6,214 bases of DNA. Source: an uncultured Prevotella sp. (GTDB taxonomy: Bacteria; Bacteroidota; Bacteroidia; Bacteroidales; Bacteroidaceae). Both the position numbers and the translations under genes were made by a program. Every line of letters starts with the position of its first letter. The stretch's first letter is position 1. A model generated the notes under the pieces. The model saw only the letters and a list, made by a program, of their open reading frames with translations, searched no databases and was not told the DNA's origin. Shown here one piece after another: positions 5,799 through 6,214 of the stretch. The stretch is taken from contig CAAGEG010000014.1 of assembly GCA_900768785.1 (NCBI GenBank), positions 1-6,214 on the forward strand, written 5' to 3'.

Positions 5799-5812
5799 CG
5801 GCAATATTGCCG
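5799..5812. promoter_or_regulatory. 14-bp perfect palindrome, candidate operator
   Basis: CGGCAATATTGCCG is a perfect palindrome lying between the nearer promoter box and the first gene, where a dimeric repressor could block transcription. In RNA it could also form a small stem. No regulator gene is identifiable in the window unless the small first gene acts as one. Confidence 0.45.
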
Positions 5813-5864
5813 TTATATTTTCTTCCTATTTTTTGGTCATTCTCAGAATTTATCGCTTGATTTG

Positions 5865-5872
5865 CAAAGTTA
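5865..5872 (-). promoter_or_regulatory. Bacteroidota promoter -7 box, proximal
   Basis: On the minus strand TAACTTTG fits the Bacteroidota sigma-ABfr consensus TAnnTTTG and continues as TTTGCAAA, a common extension. A good TTTG -33 element 19-21 nt upstream is not seen. Transcription would start near 5858 and run leftward into the small gene, vsr and the R-M genes. Confidence 0.6.
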
Positions 5873-5940
5873 CGAATTTTTTCTCACATAATGCATAAGA
5901 GCATCGTATGTTTTTAAGCATATCTTCTGCAATTCATTTG

Positions 5941-5948
5941 CAAAGATA
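5941..5948 (-). promoter_or_regulatory. Bacteroidota promoter -7 box, distal
   Basis: On the minus strand TATCTTTG is a second exact TAnnTTTG match. An upstream TTTG exists but only about 14 nt away, which is too close for a standard -33 element. It lies just after the terminator of the previous gene, as expected for a distal operon promoter. It shares the 12-mer TTTGCAAAG(T/A)TA with the proximal box. Confidence 0.55.
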
Positions 5949-5993
5949 GTTTAAGGGATGGGCAAAAATCGAGCACACATATCCTATAAATTC

Positions 5994-6016
5994 TTAAAAA
6001 TCGGCAAATTTTTGCC
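5994..6016 (-). terminator. Intrinsic terminator of the upstream gene
   Basis: On the minus strand GGCAAA, AA, TTTGCC (6016-6003) forms a tight 6-bp stem followed by GATTTTTAA. The first G of the stem is the last base of the upstream gene's TAG stop codon. It should separate that gene's transcript from the defence operon. Confidence 0.6.
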
Positions 6017-6214
6017 TAATAATTCTCTATCGCTTCAATAAATGGCACATCGGTAGGTTCGCACGAGCGGAGCGGATAACGCTCTATTGTTGCTCGTTCA
6101 TCGATGCCGTAGCCGATGCCGGAACAGAAAGCGAGGGCTTGTTCCTCGGTGGCAAATGTTTCGGGTTCGGGGAAATAGAGTGTGTCGTCCTCGGCGAGAT
6201 AGGCTTTGAAGCCG
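6016..6214 (-). CDS. C-terminal fragment of an unrecognised protein, cut by the window edge
   Basis: The frame runs from the right edge (first full codon at 6213) for 65 codons to TAG at 6018-6016. The visible end begins GFKAYLAEDDTLYFPEPETF and finishes with PFIEAIENY. It is acidic, with a repeated aromatic and acidic character, and looks like a real coding tail. It is richer in GC than the operon, uses GC-ending codons and stops exactly at a terminator. I do not recognise the family. It resembles the small accessory proteins of Bacteroidales mobile elements only in general style, and its start lies outside the window. Confidence 0.6.
   Translation of the reverse strand, partial: GFKAYLAEDDTLYFPEPETFATEEQALAFCSGIGYGIDERATIERYPLRSCEPTDVPFIEAIENY

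Larger units (their letters stand above)
5716..6015. other. Intergenic control region upstream of the defence operon
   Basis: These 300 bases hold no convincing gene. Read leftward they contain the upstream gene's terminator (to 5994), two TAnnTTTG boxes (5948-5941 and 5872-5865), the palindrome at 5799-5812 and a weak stem AAGGA/TCCTT (5775-5779 with 5784-5788). The sequence is AT-rich compared with the genes around it. From the nearer promoter the untranslated leader would be roughly 140 nt before the ATG at 5715, long enough to host regulation. Confidence 0.6.

Noticed and set aside
1..6214. CRISPR array, tRNA, rRNA or insertion-sequence transposase
   Set aside because: No regularly spaced repeats, tRNA cloverleaf, rRNA core sequence or transposase domain was found on either strand.

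Overview
The window looks like an accessory (defence) segment of a Bacteroidota genome, probably a gut Bacteroidales. The basis is two perfect TAnnTTTG -7 promoter boxes in front of the gene cluster, start codons with AT-rich leaders instead of clear Shine-Dalgarno sites, and moderate-to-low GC that varies from gene to gene. Every gene I can support lies on the minus strand, so the window reads right to left.

Layout from the right edge: (i) 6016-6214 holds the C-terminal 65 codons of an unrecognised protein, closed by a compact intrinsic terminator that begins in its stop codon. (ii) 5716-6015 is a control region with two TAnnTTTG promoter boxes and a perfect 14-bp palindrome. (iii) 5434-5715 is a small acidic protein of unknown function. 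(iv) 5007-5426 is a Vsr T:G mismatch endonuclease. (v) 3656-5014 is an HpaII-family C5-cytosine methyltransferase with an extra N-terminal domain. (vi) 2550-3659 is an HpaII-family restriction endonuclease. (vii) 1024-2550 is an OLD/SMC-like ATPase with a CPxC motif and a C-terminal RxxxxH, HEPN-like motif. (viii) 920-1023 is a gap containing a strong hairpin. (ix) 242-919 is a GIY-YIG nuclease with a C-terminal zinc ribbon. (x) 1-241 has no convincing gene but is densely folded on the minus strand and contains an intrinsic terminator.

From the small protein to the ATPase, the genes are separated by 7 nt and then overlap by 8, 4 and 1 nt, so they form one tightly coupled operon, probably reading on into the GIY-YIG gene. 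The core is a complete type II R-M system expected to protect and cut CCGG. The methyltransferase closely resembles my recollection of M.HpaII, including the target-recognition region, and Vsr would repair the T:G mismatches made when 5-methylcytosine deaminates. The ATPase and GIY-YIG nuclease are not parts of a classical HpaII system. I infer that they form a second defence layer, either a Septu-like ATPase plus nuclease pair or a PrrC/RloC-like suicide sensor linked to the R-M system. That composite operon, and the folded minus-strand RNA region at the left edge, are the most interesting parts of the window.
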